A DNA stretch of 41,749 nt from Bacteroidota bacterium (GTDB taxonomy: Bacteria > Bacteroidota > Bacteroidia > B-17B0 > Aurantibacillaceae): NCBI GenBank assembly GCA_016708845.1, contig JADJFB010000007.1:1-41749 (forward strand), read 5' to 3'. Position 1 is the stretch's first letter. Every line of letters starts with the position of its first letter. Of the stretch, positions 26,183 through 35,351 are shown in pieces. The translations under genes and the position numbers were made by a program. The notes under the pieces are model-generated. The model worked only from the letters and a program-made list of their open reading frames with translations, ran no database searches and was not told the DNA's origin.

Positions 26183-26865
26183 AATGATTTGCTTAAGGTG
26201 TTTTTTAAATTCTCATTAAAGTCGCCAAAAACCTCAGCATCGAGCTGATTAAACTCATTAGAAGAATAGCTTTTCGTAAAGTGCTTGTTTTTTAAATGAT
26301 GTATCTTTTGGCAAATGGTGTATAATGGTTCAATAATATGCGAAGCTATAAAAATAGTTTTCTGCTTTTTATTTAAGAGTTCAATGATCATTTGTAATGT
26401 TTTGTTGGACTCCATATCCAATCCATTAAAAGGTTCATCTAAGATAAATATTTTTTTATCTTGTTTTAACTGAGAGATAATTAATATTTTTTTCTTCATT
26501 CCTGTCGAATAACTATCAATAAACTCATCCAAAGGTAAATCAAATATATTAGCCAACTCCACTTCATTATAATTCAAATTTGTTTTGGGAAACACAGATA
26601 AAAACTCCAGAGCAGTTAATTTCGGATAAAAAAAGGATTCTGCGTCTATGTAAGCAATATCGTTCTTCTTTATAGTAACTCCATTTAAAGTGATGCTTCC
26701 TTCGTCAGCGGTTAAAAAGCCTGATAAAATATTAAAGAAAGTTGTTTTGCCGCTTCCGTTCAATCCAACAATACCGTGCGTTAGATGCTCTTCAAAACTA
26801 ATATTGATATTTTGTAAAACAGGTTTTTCGTTATAACTAAACGATAAATTATGAATGGCGATCAT
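26179..26865 (-). CDS. ABC transporter ATP-binding protein (ABC-2 exporter type)
   Basis: This is the cytoplasmic ATPase of an ABC-2-type exporter. It has 228 residues from ATG 26865. Walker A is GLNGSGKTT, near residue 35. The signature is the degenerate YSTGMKKK found in NatA/GldA-like exporters rather than LSGGQ. Walker B is IFILDEPFNGLD, and the switch histidine lies in ASHII. The last 30 residues (NQLDAEVFGDFNENLKN) are a short tail. It overlaps the permease gene before it by 17 bases and the M1 peptidase gene after it by 4, so the three are translationally coupled. The exported substrate is not identifiable. The peptidases at both ends of the operon suggest peptides. Confidence 0.88.
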   Translation of the reverse strand: MIAIHNLSFSYNEKPVLQNINISFEEHLTHGIVGLNGSGKTTFFNILSGFLTADEGSITLNGVTIKKNDIAYIDAESFFYPKLTALEFLSVFPKTNLNYNEVELANIFDLPLDEFIDSYSTGMKKKILIISQLKQDKKIFILDEPFNGLDMESNKTLQMIIELLNKKQKTIFIASHIIEPLYTICQKIHHLKNKHFTKSYSSNEFNQLDAEVFGDFNENLKNTLSKSL

Positions 26866-27771
26866 CTAAATAATTATTTAAATTTTTAATGGCTTCTGCT
26901 CTTGATTGAACATAAAAAATAAGCGTTAAAGGCGATAAATAAGGAATAAACAACCCTAAAATCATGATGATTAATTTTATCTGAATACTGTTACCTTGTT
27001 TTTTGTATTGATAATCGGCATACTTTAAAACAATAACCGTTGCCAACATCAATAAATTATAAATTAAAAAATAAAAGTTAAATAAAAATAAATCGAAATT
27101 AAAAACAGTATTAATAATCAATACTGGAGCATTTACAATCACTAATTTAAGCGCCGCAGAACTTGATAAACTTGACAAAAATTGCTTTGGAGTTTTATTA
27201 GATGCTTGTATCATCTGTACACTTTCGTTGACTTCATAAAACGAAAACACAACGGCGTTAAAAATAAATAAGGTGACTAAAGGAAAAAGTTTTAAAGGAC
27301 TCAAAGCCAAGCAATGACTATTAAAGGGATTAATACAAACATGTTTTTTCGGATGCCTGAAATAAAAATGTAATCATTTTTAAAATATTTGGTGATAAAC
27401 AAAAACTTAAATTGAATTTTGCGAGAAGTATCTAAAAAAGGAATTGCCAGAACTAATGTATGCAAAGCAAAAAAACTGTACCAATATTCTGTAAACAAAA
27501 CTGGAACTGAAAATGGTAACAAAAACAATTGATATTCTGTTATTATTTGAGCTTTAGCTGAATTAAAATGCTTGTATGCAAATGCTAAATCTCCTCTGTT
27601 TTTATGGAAACTATAAAACAAATAGGCAATAATAGCTACAACATAAAGCCCAACTTTCTCTGGATGATTAAAAGCAAAAAAAGAAATACAAGAAGCTAAA
27701 GCCAAAATCGGAAAAAATAAAATCCCTAAATCTCGTTTAAGTTGATAGAATCTTATTTTAAGGAGCTGCAT
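26849..27771 (-). pseudogene. ABC-2-type permease split by a one-base frameshift
   Basis: Two adjacent hydrophobic frames (27301-27771 and 26849-27310) read as one protein. The first ends IPLIVIAWL-stop and the second continues LSPLKLFPLVTLFIFNAVV without interruption of the membrane topology. Adding one G to the GG at the join gives VIAWALSPL and a 307-residue protein with about six to eight spans, a normal size for the membrane subunit of an ABC-2 exporter. The second half has no ATG start of its own, only a TTG inside the overlap, which also favours one gene. The N-terminus MQLLKIRFYQLKRDLG is typical of these permeases. The ATPase gene follows with a 17-base overlap. Two coupled half-size proteins remain possible but less likely. 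Confidence 0.72.
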
Positions 27772-27781
27772 CTTTTAATTC

Positions 27782-30154
27782 CTACTTCCCTTCCTTAGCC
27801 TTTTGCATAGGATTACCGCCAGTGCTTTGTCCGCGACCAACCGATTTAACTTTAAATATATCGAAGCGATTAGGCGCTTCTTTTATATTCCAAGTGTTAT
27901 TTTTTTCGTCAATATCACATGTTTCTTTATAAGGGTCTAACAAAATAGAGGCTACTTCTTTATTTTTAGAATACGTTTTTACAACATTCTTTTCATTCTT
28001 ACGCCATACATAAGCATTAACTCTATCAATCTCAGAAGTTCCATCTTTAAAGTTCCATTGAATAATTAATGGCGTTACGCAACCGCCTTTATTAGTAAAA
28101 TAAATTTCGTAGTTATATTTTCCTTTTAAACTTTCAAAAGAGGAATCACTCACGGCCTCTAAATTTTCATAACGGTTAATCGCTTTTTTCTCAACCGCTG
28201 TTTTTACTTCTGGTTTGTAGTGGAAGTAAAAATCACGTAAGGTTGTATCTACATCTACTAAGAACTTCAATCCCTCTTGCTTATTTCTAATTTTAGAAAT
28301 TGGTTCAAATGTGTCTTTTGTTCTAGGGTAAATTCTAATGGTATCATTCTTTACTGGCACTTCTTTATTATTAATAAAAGTATAAGCCTTCACAGAATCA
28401 ACTGATACATCTACTGGTTCAATATCATAAAACCATGCTCTCCAATACCAATCTAAATCAACGCCACTTGCATCTTCCATGGTTCTAAAAAAATCAGCGG
28501 GCGTTGGGTGTTTAAAAGCCCAACGTGTGGCATATTGTTTAAACGCAAAATCAAATAACTCACGGCCCATAACTGTTTCACGTAAAATATTTAAAGCCGT
28601 GCAAGGTTTACCATAGGCGTTAGCACCAAAGTTATTAATGTTCTCGCTATTGGTCATAATGGGTTCTAATTGATCTTTCGGTAAACGCATGTAATCCACC
28701 ATTTTATGAGCAGGTCCACGATTTGATGGATAATTATTATCAAACTCTTGTTCTGTTAAAAATTGAGTGAAGGTGTTTAAACCTTCATCTAACCAACTCC
28801 ACTGACGCTCATCACTATTGATGATCATTGGAAAGAAATTATGTCCTACTTCGTGAATAATAACGCCAAGCATTCCGTACTTCGTTCCTTCTGTATAGGT
28901 TCCATCTTTTTCGGTACGACCAAAATTGAAACAAATCATAGGATACTCCATTCCGTTAGAAGCTTCAATACTTTGAGCAACTGGATAAGTATATGGAATG
29001 GTGAATTTAGAATAGGTTTTAATCGTATGCGCTACTGTTTTAGTTGAATACTTTCTGTATAAACCAGCAGCTTCTTTTCCATAAAAACTCATGCACATTA
29101 CTTTTTTGCCTTCTACTTTAATTGGCATCGCATCCCACATAAATTTACGAGAAGAACCCCAAGCAAAATCTCTTACGCTATCAGCCTTAAATATCCATGT
29201 TTTCGTTTTTAGGGTTGCTGAGCTTGCCGAAGCATTTTTTTCGGCAGCTGTACATTCGTCTAATGTTACAATTTCTGTTACATCGCTGTAGTTTGTTGAT
29301 GCTTTTGTCCAACGCGCCATTTGTGTTGGATTTAAAATTTGAGCATAGTTTTGACACTCACCTGTTGAACAAACAATATGATCTGCAGGTACAGTCATTT
29401 TTACTGTATAATCTCCAAATGCTAAAGCAAATTCTCCGCGACCTGTAAACTGTTTATTTTGCCATCCCTGAAAATCGCTATACACACACATACGTGGATA
29501 CCATTGAGTCATGGTAAATAAATAATTACCATCTTCTTTAAAAAATTCGTAACCACCACGTCCACCAATTTCCATACGATTTCCCATTTTATATTGCCAC
29601 TTCACAATAAATTTCACTTTACTATTTGGCATTAATGTTTTTGGTAAATCAATACGCATCATGGTTTGATTGACTGTATATTTAATCGGCTTTCCTAATT
29701 CATCCGTTACAGATAAAATTTGATCGCCTAAGCCTTTCAATCTCTCCTCTGTATTCATAGCCTTAGCAGTGCCTTCATCATAAGGAGCATTCATTTTATT
29801 GTTATCAAAAAAATTAGCATCATTAGTTGGATTATGCTGATTTTCATCTAACTGCAACCATAAATAAGATAATTTATCTGGTGAATTGTTATGGTAAGTC
29901 ACAACTTCTTTACCAATTAACATCAGATTTTTTTCATCCAAAGTAGCCTCAATATTGTAATCGGCTTTTTGTTGCCAATATTTAGCGCCAGGTGCGCCAG
30001 AAGCTGTTCTTTGTTCATTAGGAGTTGGCAAAATAGTTCCTAATTGTTCAAACTTATTCCCATGATTTGACATAGGATTGTTTTTAGTATTTTGAGCTAA
30101 AGCAACTGAAGCTACTAAACATAATGAGGTAGTGAGTGTAAAAAAACGAGTCAT
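27782..30154 (-). CDS. Exported M1-family metallopeptidase (large)
   Basis: The protein has 790 residues from ATG 30154. Residues 1-20 are a signal peptide (FFTLTTSLCLVASVALAQN). The N-terminal beta domain (YNIEATLDEKNLMLIGKEVV) is followed by the gluzincin catalytic domain: NGMEYP in the position of GAMEN, zinc site HEVGH with His434, Glu435, His438 and third ligand Glu457 (WLDEGLN). Trp-rich WYWRAWFYD closes the catalytic domain. A C-terminal region of about 200 residues and a charged Gly/Lys tail follow. It lacks the lipobox, so it is likely periplasmic. It starts one base after the HupE-like gene stop, and the ABC permease gene begins 10 bases after its own stop, so it sits inside a five-gene operon with a second M1 peptidase at the end. 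Confidence 0.9.
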   Translation of the reverse strand: MTRFFTLTTSLCLVASVALAQNTKNNPMSNHGNKFEQLGTILPTPNEQRTASGAPGAKYWQQKADYNIEATLDEKNLMLIGKEVVTYHNNSPDKLSYLWLQLDENQHNPTNDANFFDNNKMNAPYDEGTAKAMNTEERLKGLGDQILSVTDELGKPIKYTVNQTMMRIDLPKTLMPNSKVKFIVKWQYKMGNRMEIGGRGGYEFFKEDGNYLFTMTQWYPRMCVYSDFQGWQNKQFTGRGEFALAFGDYTVKMTVPADHIVCSTGECQNYAQILNPTQMARWTKASTNYSDVTEIVTLDECTAAEKNASASSATLKTKTWIFKADSVRDFAWGSSRKFMWDAMPIKVEGKKVMCMSFYGKEAAGLYRKYSTKTVAHTIKTYSKFTIPYTYPVAQSIEASNGMEYPMICFNFGRTEKDGTYTEGTKYGMLGVIIHEVGHNFFPMIINSDERQWSWLDEGLNTFTQFLTEQEFDNNYPSNRGPAHKMVDYMRLPKDQLEPIMTNSENINNFGANAYGKPCTALNILRETVMGRELFDFAFKQYATRWAFKHPTPADFFRTMEDASGVDLDWYWRAWFYDIEPVDVSVDSVKAYTFINNKEVPVKNDTIRIYPRTKDTFEPISKIRNKQEGLKFLVDVDTTLRDFYFHYKPEVKTAVEKKAINRYENLEAVSDSSFESLKGKYNYEIYFTNKGGCVTPLIIQWNFKDGTSEIDRVNAYVWRKNEKNVVKTYSKNKEVASILLDPYKETCDIDEKNNTWNIKEAPNRFDIFKVKSVGRGQSTGGNPMQKAKEGK

Positions 30155-30155
30155 A

Positions 30156-30758
30156 TTATAAATCTTTTAATCGTTGTACAAATAATAAAAATGCAATTCC
30201 AAAAACTGCGGAGGATATAAAAAACACATAATCTCCTTTTTTTATTCTGGTAAATCTAGTTAAAAAAATAGAAAATAAAAGCATTACAGCAACGATTATT
30301 AACTGTCCTAATTCTAAGCCTAAATTGAAGGATAATAATGGAAAAACAACGCTTTCTTCTTTCCCCAACATCGACCTTAACAAATAAGAAAAGCCCATGC
30401 CATGAATAAAGCCAAATACTAGCGCTAAGGCATAATTAAATGTGTAATTATTAGATTGATTCCTACTAGTACTGCTTAACCTGTTTTTGTAATAAAGGTT
30501 AACTATACAGGTAAATAAAATAGTTAATGGGATTAATACTTCTATTATCCCTTGTTTCATTGTAAATATATTCAAGGCGCTTACAGCTAAGGTTAAAGAA
30601 TGACCAATAGTAAAAGCTGTTACTAATATTAACAGTTTCTTCCATTCTTTAACAGAAAACAAAACGCATAAAGCCATTACATATAAAATATGATCGTAAC
30701 CATTCCAATCTAAAATATGTTCGGTACCAGTATTAAACCACAACCAAAATTCATTCAT
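30156..30758 (-). CDS. HupE/UreJ-family membrane protein
   Basis: The protein has 200 residues from ATG 30758. It has about six membrane spans with the family landmarks: GTEHILDWNGYDHILYVMAL at the start (the G-x-x-H-I-x-x-G-x-D-H motif), TAFTIGHSLTLA, and FGFIHGMGFSYLL. The conserved histidines and aspartate suggest metal binding, and HupE and UreJ relatives are linked to nickel or cobalt uptake. Bacteroidota carry a variant of this family near M1 peptidases and DUF6702 genes without any hydrogenase or urease, as here, so the nickel role is uncertain. It is the first gene of the minus-strand operon, and its start lies only 20 bases from the divergent DUF6702 start. Confidence 0.82.
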   Translation of the reverse strand: MNEFWLWFNTGTEHILDWNGYDHILYVMALCVLFSVKEWKKLLILVTAFTIGHSLTLAVSALNIFTMKQGIIEVLIPLTILFTCIVNLYYKNRLSSTSRNQSNNYTFNYALALVFGFIHGMGFSYLLRSMLGKEESVVFPLLSFNLGLELGQLIIVAVMLLFSIFLTRFTRIKKGDYVFFISSAVFGIAFLLFVQRLKDL

Positions 30759-30767
30759 ATAATTTGT

Positions 30768-30775
30768 TACTTTTG
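30768..30775 (+). promoter_or_regulatory. Candidate -7 element TACTTTTG of the DUF6702-miaA operon
   Basis: TACTTTTG is a full match to TAnnTTTG and ends 3 bases before ATG 30779. A transcript from it would be essentially leaderless. No TTTG is seen at the -33 spacing. The element lies inside the 20-base divergent gap, so the promoter for the opposite operon must lie within the DUF6702 gene. Confidence 0.5.
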
Positions 30776-30778
30776 CGT

Positions 30779-31327
30779 ATGCTAAAATTAAAAAATATAG
30801 CCACTTTTAAGCAATTTATTACAGCAACGGCAAAATCCTTGTTTTTTGGGCTATTCATTGTTTTAGCATTTGGTTTTCATTCTCTAAAACACCCGTTTTA
30901 TATCAGTGTAATTGATATAAAGCATGATGTTAAACAACACACTTTAAATATTAGTGTTAAATTATTTACCAACGATATTGAAGAGGCTCTTAAAAAAACA
31001 ACGACCAAATCTATTGATTTGTTGAATCCAAAAAACAAAGCTGAAATGGAAACCGAATTGATGAATTATACAAAAAAACGACTATCCATCGCCCTCAACA
31101 ATAAAACTACTACACTTGATTTTGTTGGTTACGAAAAAGAAGAAGATGCTATCTGGACTTATTTACAAATTAAAAAAGTAGTTACACCAAAAAACATAAA
31201 AATTGACACTAAGCTTCTATATGATTTTTTACCACAACAATCTTGCATTATTCATGCAGAGATAAACGGGGTTAAAAAAAGTAGCAAAGTCAATAATCCA
31301 AATAGCAAAGTAGAATTTAACTTTTAA
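30779..31327 (+). CDS. DUF6702 family exported protein
   Basis: The protein has 182 residues from ATG 30779. A TTG five codons earlier is open, but the -7 promoter element overlaps that segment, so the ATG is preferred. Residues 15-38 form a signal peptide or anchor (SLFFGLFIVLAFGFHSL). The conserved start of the mature part is KHPFYISVIDIKHDVKQHTL, typical of DUF6702, followed by a beta-rich domain (LNISVKLFTNDIEEAL, VGYEKEEDAIWTYLQI). The function is unknown. Its divergent pairing with a HupE-like gene and M1 peptidase is an arrangement I recall from other Bacteroidota. The last base of its TAA stop is the first base of the miaA ATG. Confidence 0.78.
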   Translation: MLKLKNIATFKQFITATAKSLFFGLFIVLAFGFHSLKHPFYISVIDIKHDVKQHTLNISVKLFTNDIEEALKKTTTKSIDLLNPKNKAEMETELMNYTKKRLSIALNNKTTTLDFVGYEKEEDAIWTYLQIKKVVTPKNIKIDTKLLYDFLPQQSCIIHAEINGVKKSSKVNNPNSKVEFNF

Positions 31328-32235
31328 TGGCTAAAACTTTAATAATTATTGCAGGTCCAACAGCTGTCGGTAAAACAGCTTTGTCCATTGAACTAGCAAA
31401 GTTCTATTTATGCCCAGTTATTTCTGCCGATTCTCGCCAGTTTTATAAGGAAATGAGTATTGGTACAGCCAAGCCTAGCAGTGAAGAAATGCAAGGTGTA
31501 AAGCATTATTTTATTGACAATATCAGTATTCATGATACTTATAATGTTGGTCAGTATGAGCGAGATGCCGTAGAACTTATTGAATCTTTATTTAAAGAAC
31601 ATCAAACCTTAATTTTAGTAGGCGGTTCAGGTTTATACATCAATGCTATTTTAAATGGCGTAGATGAATTTGAAGAGATTCCTGCTGAAATAAGGGAGCA
31701 ATTAATTAAAGAGTATAACGAAAAAGGCATAACGTATTTACAAGAAGAATTAAAACAAAGAGACGAAGTATATTACAATCAAGTGGACTTAAATAATCCA
31801 CAACGCATCATGCGAGCTTTAGAAGTTTGCATTCATAACAATAAACCCTACTCTAGTTTCAGAAAAAAAGAAAAAAAAGAACGCTCTTTCGATACCATTA
31901 ATTTATTAATTAATGCCGAACGTGAAGTTCTATATCAACGTATTAATATGCGTGTTGATTTAATGATGGAACAAGGTTTATTAGATGAAGTAAAAGCCTT
32001 ATTACCATACAAACATTTGAATGCATTAAATACAGTTGGCTATAAAGAACTATTTGATTTTATAGATGGTAAATGCACTCTAGAAGAAGCGGTTAATATG
32101 GTTAAACAAAACTCTCGTCGTTATGCAAAGCGTCAGTTAACTTGGTTTAATCATCAAGGAGAATTTGAAACGTTTGCTCCAACCGATTTAGAGAAAATAA
32201 AAGCATATATAGATATCGTTAATCAGTACTTATAA
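31327..32235 (+). CDS. miaA: tRNA dimethylallyltransferase
   Basis: MiaA adds a dimethylallyl group to A37 of tRNAs reading UNN codons. It has 302 residues from ATG 31327. The P-loop is GPTAVGKTALS at the N-terminus. The substrate-binding motif SADSRQFYKEMSIGTAKPS follows, then GGSGLYINAIL, the NPQRIMRALEV helix and TVGYKELFDF near the end. The length and motif order match the family fully. Its stop-start overlap with the DUF6702 gene (TAATG) means coupled translation, and the MFS transporter gene starts 3 bases after its own stop. Confidence 0.96.
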   Translation: MAKTLIIIAGPTAVGKTALSIELAKFYLCPVISADSRQFYKEMSIGTAKPSSEEMQGVKHYFIDNISIHDTYNVGQYERDAVELIESLFKEHQTLILVGGSGLYINAILNGVDEFEEIPAEIREQLIKEYNEKGITYLQEELKQRDEVYYNQVDLNNPQRIMRALEVCIHNNKPYSSFRKKEKKERSFDTINLLINAEREVLYQRINMRVDLMMEQGLLDEVKALLPYKHLNALNTVGYKELFDFIDGKCTLEEAVNMVKQNSRRYAKRQLTWFNHQGEFETFAPTDLEKIKAYIDIVNQYL

Positions 32236-32238
32236 TAT

Positions 32239-33489
32239 ATGTTTGCTTTCATCAAAGACTATAAAAAATTAAAACCTGCCATTATCAATGTAATTATTGC
32301 CGAGTTTTTTATTCAATTAGTCAACGCAACATTTATGTTAATTCTTCCATTGTATATGGATAGAAAAGGATTTAGCGAAGAGCAAATCGCACTATTTATT
32401 ACCTTTCGATTTTTAGGCGTTTTTGCCTTAGCTCTGCCAATTGGTAATATCATTAAAGGTCGCGTGATGAAACCTTTCTTTTATTTATCTTCTATTCTAG
32501 TTCCACTATTTGGTTTATGCATTGTATTATGCGTAAATCTTCAATTAACAACTTGGATATACGTTTCGCTTTTGTTATGGGGCGCGTCTTTTACTTTTAT
32601 GCAAATTCCCATTACACCTTACATTTTAAGAAATGAACATAAAGAACATCATACATCTGGTATTGCATTAAGCTATAGCACTTGGAGCTTTGCAGGTATT
32701 GCCAGCGGTGTAATTATTGCTTTTTTGGACAGAATTAATCCCTGGTTTTTTGATGAAGAAAAAATACTAATTCTATTTTCTATTTTAGGTTTTGGAGGTG
32801 TTTACTTTATGAGTAAAGTAAATTTAAAAGAAGAAATAGATGATGCAAAGACATCTATTGTAAAAACAAAAACGCATAAAAATGATTGGTTCTTAATTTT
32901 CAAAGGACTAGTGCCTACTCTCATTATTGCTACTGGCGCAGGTTTAACCATTCCTTTCATTAGTTTATTTTTTGATAAAGTACATCATATGGGCAAAGGC
33001 GACTTTAGTTTTGTTAGTGCCATTGCTGCGGTACTAGTAGTATGGGGTGCTTTAATGGTTCCTCGCATTAAAGAAAATATTGGCTATAAAATTGCCATTC
33101 CAACAACACAATCTTTAGCGGTTATTTCATTAGTAGCTTTAGCAACTACCCAATTTTACAGTCAGTATAGTATTGCCGTTTACATTGCTATTGTATGTTA
33201 TTTATTACGTCAACCATTAATGAATATGGCGGGGCCAATGACATCAGAATTAGTAATGAATTATGTTGGAGAAAAAAACAGAGAGATTACGAGTGCTTTG
33301 ACAGCGGCTATATGGAGTGGCAGTTGGGTTATTAGTGGTTATATGGTAAAGATTATGTTTCACGAAGGTTTTCCTTATGTGAATATATTTTTAATCACCG
33401 CGGCCTTATATGCTTTTGGTGTTTTGATGTATTATTTCTTAATTGTAGATTACGGAAAACGAGAAAAACAAGGTTTGATAAAACCTTAA
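32239..33489 (+). CDS. Major facilitator superfamily transporter
   Basis: The protein has 416 residues from ATG 32239, with twelve predicted membrane spans in two groups of six separated by a basic cytoplasmic loop (LKEEIDDAKTSIVKTKTHKN). The loop after span 2 has FRFLGVFALALPIGNIIKGR, a loose version of the MFS A-motif. Span 4 contains SLLLWGASFTFMQIPITPYI. The substrate cannot be predicted. It is the third gene of the DUF6702-miaA-MFS operon. Its stop overlaps by 4 bases the stop of the convergent anti-sigma-like gene, and no hairpin lies between them. Confidence 0.85.
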   Translation: MFAFIKDYKKLKPAIINVIIAEFFIQLVNATFMLILPLYMDRKGFSEEQIALFITFRFLGVFALALPIGNIIKGRVMKPFFYLSSILVPLFGLCIVLCVNLQLTTWIYVSLLLWGASFTFMQIPITPYILRNEHKEHHTSGIALSYSTWSFAGIASGVIIAFLDRINPWFFDEEKILILFSILGFGGVYFMSKVNLKEEIDDAKTSIVKTKTHKNDWFLIFKGLVPTLIIATGAGLTIPFISLFFDKVHHMGKGDFSFVSAIAAVLVVWGALMVPRIKENIGYKIAIPTTQSLAVISLVALATTQFYSQYSIAVYIAIVCYLLRQPLMNMAGPMTSELVMNYVGEKNREITSALTAAIWSGSWVISGYMVKIMFHEGFPYVNIFLITAALYAFGVLMYYFLIVDYGKREKQGLIKP

Positions 33490-34716
33490 AATGATAAAAT
33501 AAAATCAACCTTTGAAGAAACTTTTTTACCATCTTCTACTGCTGGATTCCATTTAGTCATAGCGTTTAACGCTTCTTTAATTTGCTCAATACAATGACAA
33601 TTTTCGCTACTGATTTGATTAATTGTAACTACATTCAACTCGCCTTTAGCACTCACATTACCAGTTATTTTGTACTTCCCCGTAATTATTACAGAACCTG
33701 ATTTTTTTGCTAAAAATTCTAATACATAATCTCTAATTGCTAATTCGCTTCCTAAATAATAAGCATTTGAAGATGAATTTCCACCAACTGCAGCCGACGA
33801 AGGCACAGCTGCTGTTTTTCCAGAGGCAGTTTCAGTAACAGCATTAGAATTATCATACGAAGATGAAACTGGTTTTGCAGTCTTTTCCTTTTCCACACTT
33901 TTTTTGGCTACAGCTAATCTATCTGCATCTGCTTTATAATAAGAATCTTCCTCTTTGGTACCTTTGGTATTCTCTGCTAATTCTTTAGAAGAAAGTGTTA
34001 CTGCGTTTTGCTTAACTTGTAAATCACTATAAGTTTGCTCTTGCTCTAAGCTATTTTTTTCTTTTTTCTTAGCATCTACTTTGTCTGCTAATACTTCTGA
34101 TAATTTTCTTGATCTCTATCATCTCTTTCACTTCTTGCTTTTGATTCATCTTTAGCAAGAACATCTATGGCATTAACTTTTGTTTCTCCTCCTGAAGCAG
34201 CTCCCGCCGCGCTTTCACTTGTAATTTTTCTGCTAACTATTGTTTCTTGTAGCTTTAATTGATTTTGAGCAGCATTTTTATTTTCATCAGCAACAGGAGC
34301 TGCATTTTCTATAGTAGTTTCTAGCGGTTTAGATTCTTCTAACAATGGCGCCGCAACCGTTTCATCTTTATTTAATTCGTTTAGTGCAATGTTGGTTGCT
34401 GAATCTTCTTTAGATTGATTTAAAAAGAAAATAGAAACCATGAAAATTAAAACAATTGATGCCGCTGCACTAAACCAAATAATCTTATTTTTAGCTCCGC
34501 CCTTATTTGATTCAGAAGCTTTTTTAGAAATAGCAAAATTCAATTCATCTGTTAAAGCTTTTGCTTTTTGAGCATCGCTATGAGTAGAAAAACCTTCTAA
34601 AGCTTCTTTTCAAAATCATCCAATTCATCAAAATCACTGGCCTTGTTAGATGTGTTATCTAACAACTTAAATAATTCTTCAGCAGATAATGGTTTATGTT
34701 TATCGGGGTTGCTCAC
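33486..34716 (-). pseudogene. Anti-sigma-like membrane protein with TonB-like C-terminus, two frameshifts
   Basis: The gene starts at GTG 34716, 17 bases inside the end of the sigma-factor gene, which is the classic coupling of sigma and anti-sigma. The restored product has 410 residues: an acidic N-terminus (LSAEELFKLLDN, then DDFEKEALEGFS), one membrane span (IIWFSAAASIVLIFMVSIFF, about 78-98), a long Lys/Glu/Ser-rich periplasmic region, and a C-terminal domain resembling TonB_C (NVSAKGELNVVTI, ALNAMTKWNPAVEDGKKVSS). One A is missing from an A4 run near 34607-34612 and another from an A4 run near 34106-34111. Adding both makes one open frame of 411 codons exactly. No FecR or zinc anti-sigma motif is seen, so the anti-sigma role is inferred from position and topology. 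Confidence 0.75.
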
Positions 34717-35290
34717 TGTTTTTCTCTAATTTAATTTTCAAATTTCGTTTTCCGTTTTGTATAAAGCTTTTTACTTCATTCATCGTATAACCTGTTATGT
34801 CAACAATGTCGTTATACGATTTCTCTTTGAGGTAAAATAATTCAATACACTTTCTTTGATCTTCGTTTAATTCCTCAATCGCTTTTTCTAATGAGGTATA
34901 TTGCGCTTCTTTTTCTTCTGCCTTATTTTGATGCATTCCGTTTTCTGTTTCCATAAACGAATCGGCATGTATCTGTATATCAATCTCTTTCTTTAGCTTT
35001 GATTGTTTCCCTCTTAATATCATCAAGCAATGATTTTTTGAAAAGGTATACAACCAGCTTTTAAAATATTCGATATTAAATTTCAATAAATCCGAGAGAA
35101 GTTTTTCGAAGATTTGCATCACGGCATCTTTAGCTTCATCTTCATCTTTCAAATATTTAAAGGATAAACCCAAAACCAAATGTGAATATCTCTTATATAA
35201 TATACCCACAAACACATTATTTTTAGTGTTTTTATACTCTGTAATCAATTCGTTATCAGAGAAATGGTTGTATTTTTCGTTATAAATCAC
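34700..35290 (-). CDS. ECF-type RNA polymerase sigma factor
   Basis: The factor has 196 residues from GTG 35290; no ATG is available and the frame fits the family start (NHFSDNELITEYKNT). Region 2 is seen in FVGILYKRYSHLVLGLSFKY, LKDEDEAKDAVMQIFEKLL and FKSWLYTFSKNHCLMILRG. A linker of about 45 residues follows. Region 4 is LNEDQRKCIELFYLKEKSYN with the helix-turn-helix ITGYTMNEVKSFIQNGKRNL. It would direct RNA polymerase to a small regulon, likely in response to an envelope signal through the coupled membrane protein encoded next. It is divergent from the YfiR-SpoIIE operon across a 138-base gap. Confidence 0.9.
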   Translation of the reverse strand: MIYNEKYNHFSDNELITEYKNTKNNVFVGILYKRYSHLVLGLSFKYLKDEDEAKDAVMQIFEKLLSDLLKFNIEYFKSWLYTFSKNHCLMILRGKQSKLKKEIDIQIHADSFMETENGMHQNKAEEKEAQYTSLEKAIEELNEDQRKCIELFYLKEKSYNDIVDITGYTMNEVKSFIQNGKRNLKIKLEKNSEQPR

Positions 35291-35351
35291 AAATATTTTA
35301 TTCAGTATAAATGTATTAATTTTTGATTAGGATTAAAATGTTAAAATTAAC

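Noticed and set aside
27301..27310. prfB-like programmed frameshift at CTT TGA
   Set aside because: The prfB site shifts +1, which here reaches a stop after a few codons. The protein continues in the -1 frame and no slippery heptamer is present.
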